Below are positions 1 through 6,762 of a DNA stretch of 64,000 nucleotides, in pieces (within the stretch, counting starts at the first letter, position 1; each line of letters opens with the position of its first letter). The notes beneath the pieces are model-generated. The model made no database searches, had not been told where the DNA came from, and was given only the letters and a program-made list of their open reading frames with translations. The position numbers and the translations under genes are program-made. The DNA comes from Myxococcales bacterium (GTDB taxonomy: Bacteria > Myxococcota_A > Polyangia > Polyangiales > Polyangiaceae): NCBI GenBank assembly GCA_903642325.1, contig CAHJWM010000026.1, forward strand, positions 1-64,000, given 5' to 3'.

Positions 1-1
1 G

Positions 2-325
2 CCGCCGAATCGCTGCGGGAAACACACGGCTCCGCTTGCTGTCGAGCGAAGCCCGGACCGCCCGGCGCGCTCGCGCTCACGGGCGGTCCTGAGCGCGCTC
101 AAGAAGGTCCAGAAGCGGCACTCGTTGCCGGCGCGCAGCCTCCACTTGCTCCGGCACTACTTCCTGTCGGCGCTGGTGCGCGGAGGGGCGAACCTCGAAG
201 CGGTCCGCGAGCTCGCGGACCACTCGAAGCTGCTGACGACGCAGCGTTACCTGCACGCTTCTGGTGCAGACCTTCGTGACGCCGTGTCACGGCTTCCGGG
301 TAACGCGAAGCCGTTAGTTAACTAG
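2..325 (+). pseudogene. Tyrosine recombinase/integrase, C-terminal part only (truncated by window edge or decayed)
   Basis: The frame is open from base 2 to the TAG at 323-325. The last ~65 residues carry the C-terminal signature of tyrosine recombinases: an H-L-L-R-H-Y-F block (the HxxR box), then G-A-N-L-E-A-V-R-E-L, then D-H-S-K-L-L-T-T-Q-R-Y-L-H-A, which supplies the second histidine and the tyrosine nucleophile with the usual spacing. Upstream residues 1-40 are Arg/Pro-rich and look less like the family, so the reading frame may be disrupted there. A TTG at 125 could only start a 66-residue fragment. It lies about 100 bp from the 3' end of a tRNA-Pro gene, the usual attachment target for such enzymes. 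I infer the remains of an integrated element. Whether the rest of the gene is intact left of base 1 cannot be seen. Confidence 0.7.
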
Positions 326-372
326 TGGGAAACGGCTCGCGTCCGGGCAACTAGTCACGGACCACAAAAGCG

Positions 373-399
373 AAAACCCGGCTTCGGGTGCCGGGTTTT
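373..399. terminator. Intrinsic terminator hairpin between integrase fragment and tRNA-Pro
   Basis: A perfect 10-bp stem (AAAACCCGGC / GCCGGGTTTT) encloses the 7-nt loop TTCGGGT. Read on the minus strand the stem ends in a T-run, so it is well placed to end tRNA-Pro transcription 25 nt after the mature tRNA 3' end. Because the stem starts with A and ends with T it can also stop plus-strand transcription from the integrase side. Confidence 0.88.
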
Positions 400-423
400 C
401 AGTCTGTCTCTGGTCTCTTATTG

Positions 424-497
424 TCGGGGCGGGCAGATTCGAACTGCCGACCTCTCGGACCCGAACCGAGCGCGCTACCAAACTGCGCTACGCCCCG
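424..497 (-). tRNA. tRNA-Pro (anticodon CGG)
   Basis: The reverse complement folds as a cloverleaf of 74 nt: acceptor CGGGGCG pairs with CGCCCCG, the D arm is GCGC-AGTTTGGTA-GCGC, the anticodon stem is CTCGG/CCGAG around the loop TTCGGGT, and the T arm contains GTTCGAATC. The anticodon is CGG, which reads CCG proline codons. The discriminator is A. The genome does not encode CCA after it (CAA follows), so a nucleotidyltransferase must add the tail. A promoter sits just upstream and a hairpin terminator just downstream, so it is a single-gene unit. Confidence 0.95.
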
Positions 498-512
498 AAA
501 CGGAGGCGGCGG

Positions 513-541
513 ACAATGGTCCGAGGGCAGGGGTCTGTCAA
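513..541 (-). promoter_or_regulatory. Sigma-70-type promoter of tRNA-Pro
   Basis: On the minus strand a perfect TTGACA (-35, bases 536-541) is followed after exactly 17 nt by CATTGT (-10, bases 513-518). The expected start point is about 10 nt upstream of the mature tRNA 5' end at 497. The -10 is imperfect, but the spacing and position are ideal. The other ~200 bp up to etfA (542-743) hold nothing I recognise. Confidence 0.7.
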
Positions 542-743
542 GGAAGGGCGGCGGCTACGCGTGAATTTTGTGGGGCAAAACAGGGCGCGTTGGGGGATCG
601 GGGCGCGAACGCGATCCCGCCACGCACCTTGGAGAGCGCGCATGCTCCGCGCGGCCCGGCCGGAGCCGAGACGGGGGGACATGCGCAAAGCTTCCGCGTC
701 GGACTGAGCACGTTCGACCTGCAGCTGGCGTCGCGTGCACCAC

Positions 744-1715
744 TTAGGTCCGCTTCTTGAGCTCGGTCACCAGCGCTGGGACGGCCGTGAATAGATCGGC
801 CACGAGGCCGTAGTCGGCGAGCTGGAAGATGGGCGCGTCGGGGTCTTTGTTGATGGCGACGATCACCTTCGAGCCCTTCATGCCGGCGATGTGCTGAATG
901 GCGCCGGAGATGCCCACTGCGACATAGAGCTTAGGCGCGACGATTTTCCCGGTCTGCCCGACTTGGAAATCGCCCGGCGCGTAGCCCGCATCCACCGCGG
1001 CGCGGCTCGCGCCGAGAGCGGCGCCGAGGGCGTCCGCGAGCGGTTCGAGCACGACCATGAACTTCTCTTTCAAGGCGCGGCCGCCGCTGACGACGACGCT
1101 CGCCTCAGCGAGCTCGGGGCGCGCGCTCTTTACTGCCTCGAGCGAGACGAATTGAACGCGTTCCGCGACCGCGGAGGGCGACACCTTGGCCACCGTTTCG
1201 ATCGGCGAGCTGCCGCCGGTGCTTGGCGCGGCTTCGAACTCGCTCTGACGCGCGGTCGCGACCTGAATGGGCGTGGACAGCGTGCAGTAGCCAAAAGCAT
1301 TTCCGGCAAACATCGGTCGTTTGTAGGTGATGTGACCGCCCTCACTGGCGACGCCGGAGCAGTCGCCGGCGTAGGCGGCATCCAAGCGAGCGGCCACCCG
1401 GGGCAATAAATCTTTGCCGAAGCTCGTGGCAGTGGCGACGATCAGGCCGAAGCCCTTGCCGACTTCAGAAACCGTCGGTGTGAATTGCTCGGCGGTGTAT
1501 TGTTCGAACGCCGGGTCTTCGCAAGCGAGCACCTTGGCGGCGCCACACGCGGTCAGCTCACTTGCGACAGCGCTGGCGTTCGCGCCCAGCACCAAGATTG
1601 AAAAAGTGCCGCCCAAGGCAGGCAGAGCGCGCTGCGCGAAGGTGACGGCGGACAGGGTGGATTTTTTGAGCTTGCCGTCATCGGAAAGCTCGGCAATCAC
1701 GAGTGCGTCAGACAT
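744..1715 (-). CDS. etfA: Electron transfer flavoprotein alpha subunit
   Basis: EtfA forms a heterodimer with EtfB, binds FAD, and passes electrons from acyl-CoA and related dehydrogenases to ETF:quinone oxidoreductase. The protein is 323 aa, close to the usual 310-330. The N-terminal half is the alpha/beta ETF domain (A-L-V-I-A-E-L start). The C-terminal FAD domain shows G-D-F-Q-V-G-Q-T-G-K-I-V and L-Y-V-A-V-G-I-S-G-A-I-Q-H, and ends with the I-N-K-D-P-D-A-P-I-F core. I chose the ATG at 1715 rather than an upstream codon inside etfB because the family begins there. It starts 4 nt after the etfB stop, so the two are translated from one mRNA. Confidence 0.95.
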   Translation of the reverse strand: MSDALVIAELSDDGKLKKSTLSAVTFAQRALPALGGTFSILVLGANASAVASELTACGAAKVLACEDPAFEQYTAEQFTPTVSEVGKGFGLIVATATSFGKDLLPRVAARLDAAYAGDCSGVASEGGHITYKRPMFAGNAFGYCTLSTPIQVATARQSEFEAAPSTGGSSPIETVAKVSPSAVAERVQFVSLEAVKSARPELAEASVVVSGGRALKEKFMVVLEPLADALGAALGASRAAVDAGYAPGDFQVGQTGKIVAPKLYVAVGISGAIQHIAGMKGSKVIVAINKDPDAPIFQLADYGLVADLFTAVPALVTELKKRT

Positions 1716-1719
1716 GGCT

Positions 1720-2553
1720 TCAAATAACCTTCGAAACTGAGGCAAGCTTTTCGACCAGCTCGGCCACGTCTTTGACTTTGGCGCCGCCTGCGCGTTGCGC
1801 CGGCCGCTCGAACTTCACGTATTTGGTGGCGAGCACCGCGCCGCCCACGAGCTCGGCCAGGGGCTTTACGTCGAGCGGCTTTTTCTTGGCGGCCATGATC
1901 GCCGGCAGTGGTGCAAAGCGCACCCCGTCCCCGTGCTTGAAGCCCGCTTCCATCGCGGTCAGCTTCGAAAACACGCTGGTCGGCGCCACGATGCGCAGGT
2001 CGACGGTGACCACTGCCGGCAAAGTCACGCGCAGTGTGAGCACGCCGCCATCGACCTCGCGGCCCACGAGCAGCGCGCCGGGCTCTTCGTGAAGGGTGGC
2101 CGCGAAAGTGGCCATTGGAAAATCCAGGAGCTCCGCCAAGCGCTGGCCGACCTGATTACTGTCACCGTCCACGGCTTGCTTGCCGAGCAGGATCAAATCC
2201 GGCTTTTCCGCCGCGACGACCGCTTTCAGGGCCCATGCTACGAGGCGCCCGTCTAGCTCCGCGTCAGTGGCCTCGATGCGGATGGCGCGGTCGGCGCCCG
2301 TGGCGAGCGCCGCGCGCAACATCGTCTCGCTCTCCTTCGGTCCGAGCGTGACGACGACGACCTCTCCCTCGCGCTTCTTGGGCGTTTTGCCGTTCTCGGT
2401 CAGGCGCAGCGCAGCCTCGAGCGCGTATTCGTCGAAGGGGTTCGTCTTCCACTCGAGCCCGGTCGTATCGATGGCGTCTCCGGCGGCGCTGACTTTGACC
2501 TTGTTGGCGTTGTCCGGATCGGCAACGCGCTTGAGTGCAACCAAGACTTTCAA
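1720..2553 (-). CDS. etfB: Electron transfer flavoprotein beta subunit
   Basis: This is the partner of EtfA; it binds AMP in the ETF dimer. The 277-aa protein starts K-V-L-V-A-L-K-R-V-A-D-P, the family N-terminus, and has the T-N-P-F-D-E-Y-A-L-E-A-A-L block and the A-D-R-A-I-R-I motif. Residues D-G-D-S-N-Q-V-G-Q in the middle match the nucleotide-binding segment. The start codon is TTG, supported by an AGGAG Shine-Dalgarno 7 nt upstream. The order is etfB-etfA, the usual operon order. A 7-bp-arm hairpin (2574-2591) lies about 20 bp upstream of the start codon. Confidence 0.95.
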   Translation of the reverse strand: MKVLVALKRVADPDNANKVKVSAAGDAIDTTGLEWKTNPFDEYALEAALRLTENGKTPKKREGEVVVVTLGPKESETMLRAALATGADRAIRIEATDAELDGRLVAWALKAVVAAEKPDLILLGKQAVDGDSNQVGQRLAELLDFPMATFAATLHEEPGALLVGREVDGGVLTLRVTLPAVVTVDLRIVAPTSVFSKLTAMEAGFKHGDGVRFAPLPAIMAAKKKPLDVKPLAELVGGAVLATKYVKFERPAQRAGGAKVKDVAELVEKLASVSKVI

Positions 2554-2573
2554 TTGAGACTCCTGACCCCGCG

Positions 2574-2591
2574 CTCGGCCATTTGGCCGAG
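2574..2591. promoter_or_regulatory. Inverted repeat in the etfB/nadB divergent region
   Basis: The sequence CTCGGCC-ATTT-GGCCGAG is a perfect 7-bp inverted repeat with a 4-nt loop. It lies 21 bp before the etfB start codon and 140 bp before nadB. It could be a regulator site or an mRNA hairpin in the etfB leader. There is no further evidence for either. Confidence 0.35.
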
Positions 2592-2730
2592 ATTCGCGCG
2601 TCTTCTTAGCTCAACGATAAGCCATGGCGGCGACGCGTCAACGCTCAGGCGTGCTTATTCGTGCGGGCTTTCAGGGCGCAGCCCTTGCCGTCATGGCGCT
2701 TTTGTACGACATAAACCGACGGAAAAAAGC

Positions 2731-4338
2731 ATGCAACTCACCACCGATTATCTGGTGCTCGGCAGCGGCATTGCCGGGCTCACTTTCGCCCTGCGTGCGG
2801 CCGAGTTCGGGGAAGTGCTGCTGGTCACCAAGCGTGAATGCGATGACGCAGCAACCAATTGGGCCCAAGGCGGCGTGGCCGCGGTGCTGGCCCCGGATGA
2901 CTCGTTCGAGAAGCACGCGGAGGACACGCGCGTCGCGGGCGCCGGGCTTTGTCATGACGTCGTCGTCGACATCTGCGTGCGTGAGGCGCCCGACAGTATC
3001 CGCTGGCTGAGCGAGATCGGTGCGCAATTTTCGCGCTCCAAGAGTGGCGAGTTCGACTTGGGGCGAGAGGCCGCTCACACCGAGCGTCGCATCGTGCACG
3101 CGGGCGATATCACCGGCCGCGAGATCCAGCGCGCCCTGCTGGAAGCCGCGCGAAGCTCGCCGAACATTCGTATCTTGGAGTGGCACATGGGCGTCGACTT
3201 GATCACCATGAGCAAGTTCGGAGGTCCCGACCAGTGCGTCGGCGCGTATATTTTGGACGAGCAAACGGGCTCCGTGCAGACCGTGCTGGCGCGCGCCACG
3301 GTACTGGCCACGGGCGGCGCCGGCAAAGTGTACGTGTACACCTCGAACCCAGACGTGGCATCGGGTGATGGTGTGGCCATGGCCTTTCGCGCGGGGGCCG
3401 AGATCGCGAATATGGAGTTTTACCAATTCCACCCGACCGTGCTGTACGAGCCCAAGGCCAAGGGCTTTTTGCTGAGTGAGGCCTTGCGCGGCGAAGGTGC
3501 GGTGCTTCGTTTGCCCGATGGCGACGCGTTCATGGGCCGTCACCATCCGCTGAAGGATCTGGCCCCGCGCGATGTCGTGGCACGCGCCATCGACTATGAG
3601 ATGAAGCGGACGGGGTCCGAGCACGTGCTGTTGGACATCACGCATCGCCCGGCCGACTTCGTGCGTTCGCGCTTTCCCAACATCTACGCCGAGATCAAAG
3701 CCTACGGCTTCGACATGACGACCACGCCCATCCCGGTGGTGCCCGCCGCGCATTACATGTGCGGTGGCATCACTTCGGATTTGCATGGCCGAAGCTCGCT
3801 ACCCGGGCTGTGGGCGCTCGGCGAAACCGCGTGCACGGGCTTGCACGGCGCCAACCGCTTGGCCTCCAACTCTTTACTCGAAGGCTTGGTGTTCGCCCGT
3901 CGTGCAGCAGATCGGCTGTCGCAGCAGGCGGCGGAGCTCCGCGCGGCACCCTGGCCTAGTGTGCCCGAGTGGCAAACCGGGTCGGCGGCCCCATCCGACG
4001 AGGCCGTGGTGGTTTCGCACAACTGGGAAGAGATCCGGCGCTTGATGTGGAACTACGTCGGGATCGTGCGCAGTGACGCGCGCTTGCGGCGCGCCTCGCG
4101 TCGCATTGCGCTGCTTGAAGAAGAGATCCGCGAGTATTACTGGAAGCACCTATTGACCAGAGATTTGCTGGAGCTCCGGAATCTGGCGGACGTGGCCTCG
4201 CTGATCATCGCCTCGGCCGCCAGCCGCAAAGAAAGTCGCGGCCTGCACTTCACCATCGATCATCCGGAAACGCTCGCAAGCTGCGCGGAAGACACCGTCA
4301 CCAAGCGCGGGGTCTTGCCTCACTTGCGCGGGCGCTGA
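2731..4338 (+). CDS. nadB: L-aspartate oxidase
   Basis: NadB oxidises L-aspartate to iminoaspartate, the first step of de novo NAD synthesis; NadA then makes quinolinate. The 535-aa protein opens with the FAD dinucleotide fold G-S-G-I-A-G-L. It carries N-W-A-Q-G-G-V-A, which is diagnostic for NadB/succinate dehydrogenase flavoproteins, then H-T-E-R-R-I-V-H-A-G-D and the late FAD motif G-A-N-R-L-A-S-N-S-L-L-E-G. The C-terminal helical domain (about residues 440-530) is present. I placed the start at ATG 2731 because it begins directly with the FAD domain and has a GGAAAA purine tract upstream; the open frame extends further left. No nadA or nadC is in the window. The stop overlaps the next start (TGATG), which suggests coupled translation. 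Confidence 0.95.
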   Translation: MQLTTDYLVLGSGIAGLTFALRAAEFGEVLLVTKRECDDAATNWAQGGVAAVLAPDDSFEKHAEDTRVAGAGLCHDVVVDICVREAPDSIRWLSEIGAQFSRSKSGEFDLGREAAHTERRIVHAGDITGREIQRALLEAARSSPNIRILEWHMGVDLITMSKFGGPDQCVGAYILDEQTGSVQTVLARATVLATGGAGKVYVYTSNPDVASGDGVAMAFRAGAEIANMEFYQFHPTVLYEPKAKGFLLSEALRGEGAVLRLPDGDAFMGRHHPLKDLAPRDVVARAIDYEMKRTGSEHVLLDITHRPADFVRSRFPNIYAEIKAYGFDMTTTPIPVVPAAHYMCGGITSDLHGRSSLPGLWALGETACTGLHGANRLASNSLLEGLVFARRAADRLSQQAAELRAAPWPSVPEWQTGSAAPSDEAVVVSHNWEEIRRLMWNYVGIVRSDARLRRASRRIALLEEEIREYYWKHLLTRDLLELRNLADVASLIIASAASRKESRGLHFTIDHPETLASCAEDTVTKRGVLPHLRGR

Positions 4339-5162
4339 TGCCGGCGCCGGGCCCGGTGCGCTTTTCGCCCCTGCTGGCGCTCGCATGGACGGGGCTGATT
4401 ACGGTAACCTTGTGGCTCGCGCTCGCGTTCGTGTTCCTCGCTTTGGGTCAGCGGGGGAACGACATTGCGTGGCTGGGTCTGACCCAGGTCGGCGTATATG
4501 CCTTCGTGCTGAGCGCCTTCGCTTTGTCTCTCGGCGTCCCACTCCGGCCGTTGCTCGCGCTCCGCCCGGCTTCGTTCGCGGTCTGCCTCGCCGCGGCGTT
4601 GCTCGGGGTGGCGCTGCAGATACCTGCGACCTTGGTCTCTAACGCGGTCGAGCACTTTTTCCCGACGCCCGCCGCGGAGCTCGCGCGGCGTCTCGCGCGC
4701 ATCACACCGCACTCAGCCGTGCACGCCGTCGTCATCGGGGGGCTCGTGGCGGGCCTTGGCCCACTGTTGGAGGAATTGTTTTTTAGGGGGGCTCTATTCG
4801 GCGCGTTACGGCAAAGGCACTCGGCGCAGGTCACCCTCTGGGTCACCGCGCTCTGCTTCGTGCTCGGTCATCTGGACTTTCGGCTGTTCTTTCCGTTGCT
4901 CGTTGCTGCGCTCGCGCTCGGACAGGTCCGCGAGCAAACGGGCTCCGTCTGGCCCGGCGTTGCATTGCACTCGGCCTTCAATGCAACGACGCTCGCCGCC
5001 ATATTTCAGGGCGCGCTGCCCAAGGGAAACCCGCCCCCAATCCCGGTTTCCGTCGCAGTTTTAGGCTGCTTGCTGGCGCTCGGCTTGTTCTTGCTGGTCC
5101 GCTCTCTTGCGCTTTCGAGCCCGGTGGCACAAAACGCTCGCCGTAGTGAGCGCCTTTCCTAA
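4338..5162 (+). CDS. CPBP-family intramembrane metalloprotease (CAAX protease-like)
   Basis: This 274-aa protein is predicted to span the inner membrane several times, with hydrophobic segments near residues 10-40, 45-65, 70-95, 130-150, 165-200 and 235-255. It has the family motifs E-E-L-F-F-R-G (the EExxxR metal site), F-V-L-G-H (FxxxH) and a later H-S-A-F-N-A, so the catalytic residues are intact. Bacterial members cleave peptide substrates or serve in bacteriocin immunity; the substrate here is unknown. Its ATG overlaps the nadB stop by one base, and its 3' end overlaps the patatin gene, so it sits in the middle of a co-transcribed run. Confidence 0.85.
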   Translation: MPAPGPVRFSPLLALAWTGLITVTLWLALAFVFLALGQRGNDIAWLGLTQVGVYAFVLSAFALSLGVPLRPLLALRPASFAVCLAAALLGVALQIPATLVSNAVEHFFPTPAAELARRLARITPHSAVHAVVIGGLVAGLGPLLEELFFRGALFGALRQRHSAQVTLWVTALCFVLGHLDFRLFFPLLVAALALGQVREQTGSVWPGVALHSAFNATTLAAIFQGALPKGNPPPIPVSVAVLGCLLALGLFLLVRSLALSSPVAQNARRSERLS

Positions 5163-6261
5163 GGAAGCAAAGATAGCCCTGTGCTTGCCGGGCGGTGGCG
5201 CCACGAGCGCCATGTTCCAAATCGGCGCGCTGGCGGCGTTCGAAGATTCGGTCGAAGGCGTCGAGGTAAACGGCTTCGATTTTTACGTGGGCAGCTCGGG
5301 TGGAGCGAGCGTCGCCGCGGCGCTCGCCGGTGGCCTACCGGTTCAGCGTATTTATCGCGCTTTTCTCGATCCTGCGGATGCCTACTTCGGGCTCGAGCGT
5401 AAACATTTGCTGCGCGTCGACTTGGGCGAGTGGCGGCGCACCTTGGTTTCGGCCTTCAGCGCCCTGCGTCACGGCGCTTCGTCGCTGCTGTCGCGCGGCT
5501 CGGCGCCGGCACCCGCAGCGCTCTGGGAAGAGCTCGATCGCTTGTACGATTCGCTGCCGGCGGGGTTATTCACCCTCGATGGCTACGAGCGATTTTTGGA
5601 AGACTTCTTCGTGCGCCGCGGCGTGCCCAACAGTTTCTACAGCATGCCGCGTCCGCTGCGGATCATGGCGCACGATCTGGATTCAGGGCAGCTTGCGATC
5701 TTCGGCCATGCCGGCATGGCCGACGTGTCCGTCACGCGCGCCTGCATCGCTTCCATGGCCGTGCCACCTTTCTTCTCGCCCGTGCGCATCGGCGAGCGGC
5801 ACTACATCAATGCGGGCGCCGGACAGGTTGCGCACTTGGAAGTGGCGATCGAGCAGGGTGCCAACGTGCTCGTCGTCGTAAACCCCATGGTCGCGTCGTC
5901 CGTCACGACCGTGCCCACGGGTCATGGCCACCGCGATAGCCTGCGCGACAAGGGCATGATGTGGGTGCTCAATCAGGCGATCCGCATTGGCATCCACAAG
6001 ATCGTGCGTGAGGAATGCGCGCGCATCGCCCGCGAAGGGCGCGCCACGGTGATCTTGATTGAGCCTTCGCCCGAGGATTGCATCCTGTTCATGTACAACC
6101 CCGCGAGCTTCGACGCGCGCCGCGCGATTCTCGAATACGCGTATCGGCACACGCGCGCCGAGCTTGCGAAGTCCTTCGCGGCGGGCGACGGGGTGCTGGC
6201 AGAGGCGGGCTTGCGTCCGCGGCCCGCACCCTCCTCGGTCTTCCCCCCGAGCGCGCCGTAA
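5146..6261 (+). CDS. Patatin-like phospholipase family protein with altered catalytic dyad
   Basis: The patatin fold is a lipid acyl hydrolase. The N-terminus has the oxyanion-hole block L-P-G-G-G-A-T-S-A-M-F-Q-I-G (residues ~13-26) and the nucleophile elbow G-S-S-G-G with Ser51. Where the family has the catalytic Asp in a D-G-G/D-G-A motif, this protein reads Y-I-N-A-G-A-G-Q (Asn222; codon AAT at 5809-5811), followed by a normal-looking A-I-E-Q-G-A-N-V-L-V-V-V-N-P segment. So the catalytic Asp appears to be Asn, and activity may be lost or changed. I prefer GTG 5146 as the start: the segment before it (from TTG 5107) is out of character and lies inside the CPBP gene. The length is 371 aa. 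No signal peptide is seen, so it is probably cytoplasmic or membrane-associated. Confidence 0.85.
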   Translation: MSAFPKEAKIALCLPGGGATSAMFQIGALAAFEDSVEGVEVNGFDFYVGSSGGASVAAALAGGLPVQRIYRAFLDPADAYFGLERKHLLRVDLGEWRRTLVSAFSALRHGASSLLSRGSAPAPAALWEELDRLYDSLPAGLFTLDGYERFLEDFFVRRGVPNSFYSMPRPLRIMAHDLDSGQLAIFGHAGMADVSVTRACIASMAVPPFFSPVRIGERHYINAGAGQVAHLEVAIEQGANVLVVVNPMVASSVTTVPTGHGHRDSLRDKGMMWVLNQAIRIGIHKIVREECARIAREGRATVILIEPSPEDCILFMYNPASFDARRAILEYAYRHTRAELAKSFAAGDGVLAEAGLRPRPAPSSVFPPSAP

Positions 6262-6262
6262 C

Positions 6263-6754
6263 GTGACCAGGCTGCGTGCCGCGCCGATCGCTGTCGCGCT
6301 GCTCACGCTGCTCACGCTGTCGGCGTGCAAAAAGCCTTATCGCGTCGGTGAGCTCGTGCTCGTCGACTGGGAAGAAAATCGGCCTTTCGCTGCGTACATC
6401 ACGGATAAGGTCACGAGCTCTCGCTACCGCGTCCACTTCGACGGATACGATTGCGATCAAGAGGTGAGCCTCGAGCGAATCAAGGGCCGCGTCGTGGGCC
6501 CTGTGCCTGGCCCAGCGCCCGGCAAGCTACCCTGCGCTCATGCGACCGCCGCGCCCAGCGGCTCGAGCCCAGCGGTAACGCTCGCTGCCTTCAAAGCCAA
6601 CGACCACGTGCGCGTGACGTGGCGCGGTGCGGTCTATTCGGCAACCGTGCTGCAGGTGATCGACAAAAGCCGCTTCCTCGTGCACTACGAGGGCCTCGAG
6701 TCGGCGTGGGATGAAACCGTCACGCTCGAGCGAATCGTCGGCAAGAGACCCTAA
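6263..6754 (+). CDS. Lipoprotein with two Tudor/chromo-barrel-like repeats
   Basis: This 163-aa protein begins at GTG 6263, one base after the patatin stop. The N-terminus is a lipoprotein signal (Arg, hydrophobic Ala/Leu stretch, lipobox L-S-A-C followed by K-K). Two similar ~45-residue barrels follow: R-V-G-E-L-V-L-V-D-W ... Y-R-V-H-F-D-G-Y-D ... V-S-L-E-R-I (about residues 30-80), and D-H-V-R-V-T-W ... F-L-V-H-Y-E-G-L-E-S-A-W-D-E-T-V-T-L-E-R-I (about 110-160). These aromatic 'WE..vhY.G....Wde.v..eRi' patterns resemble Tudor-knot/MBT/chromo-barrel folds. A Pro/Ala/Ser-rich linker joins them. A single Cys pair could form in the linker region. The function is unknown; a periplasmic binding module is my inference. 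Confidence 0.75.
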   Translation: MTRLRAAPIAVALLTLLTLSACKKPYRVGELVLVDWEENRPFAAYITDKVTSSRYRVHFDGYDCDQEVSLERIKGRVVGPVPGPAPGKLPCAHATAAPSGSSPAVTLAAFKANDHVRVTWRGAVYSATVLQVIDKSRFLVHYEGLESAWDETVTLERIVGKRP

Positions 6755-6762
6755 GCGGCGGA

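Noticed and set aside
1-560. Complete prophage or integrative element in the left end
   Set aside because: Only a recombinase tail is visible; no phage, conjugation or att-repeat sequence was found in the window.
2671-3786. Open frame of 371 codons on the minus strand inside nadB
   Set aside because: It is antisense to a complete nadB with all its family motifs; the protein is His/Gly/Arg-rich and matches nothing.
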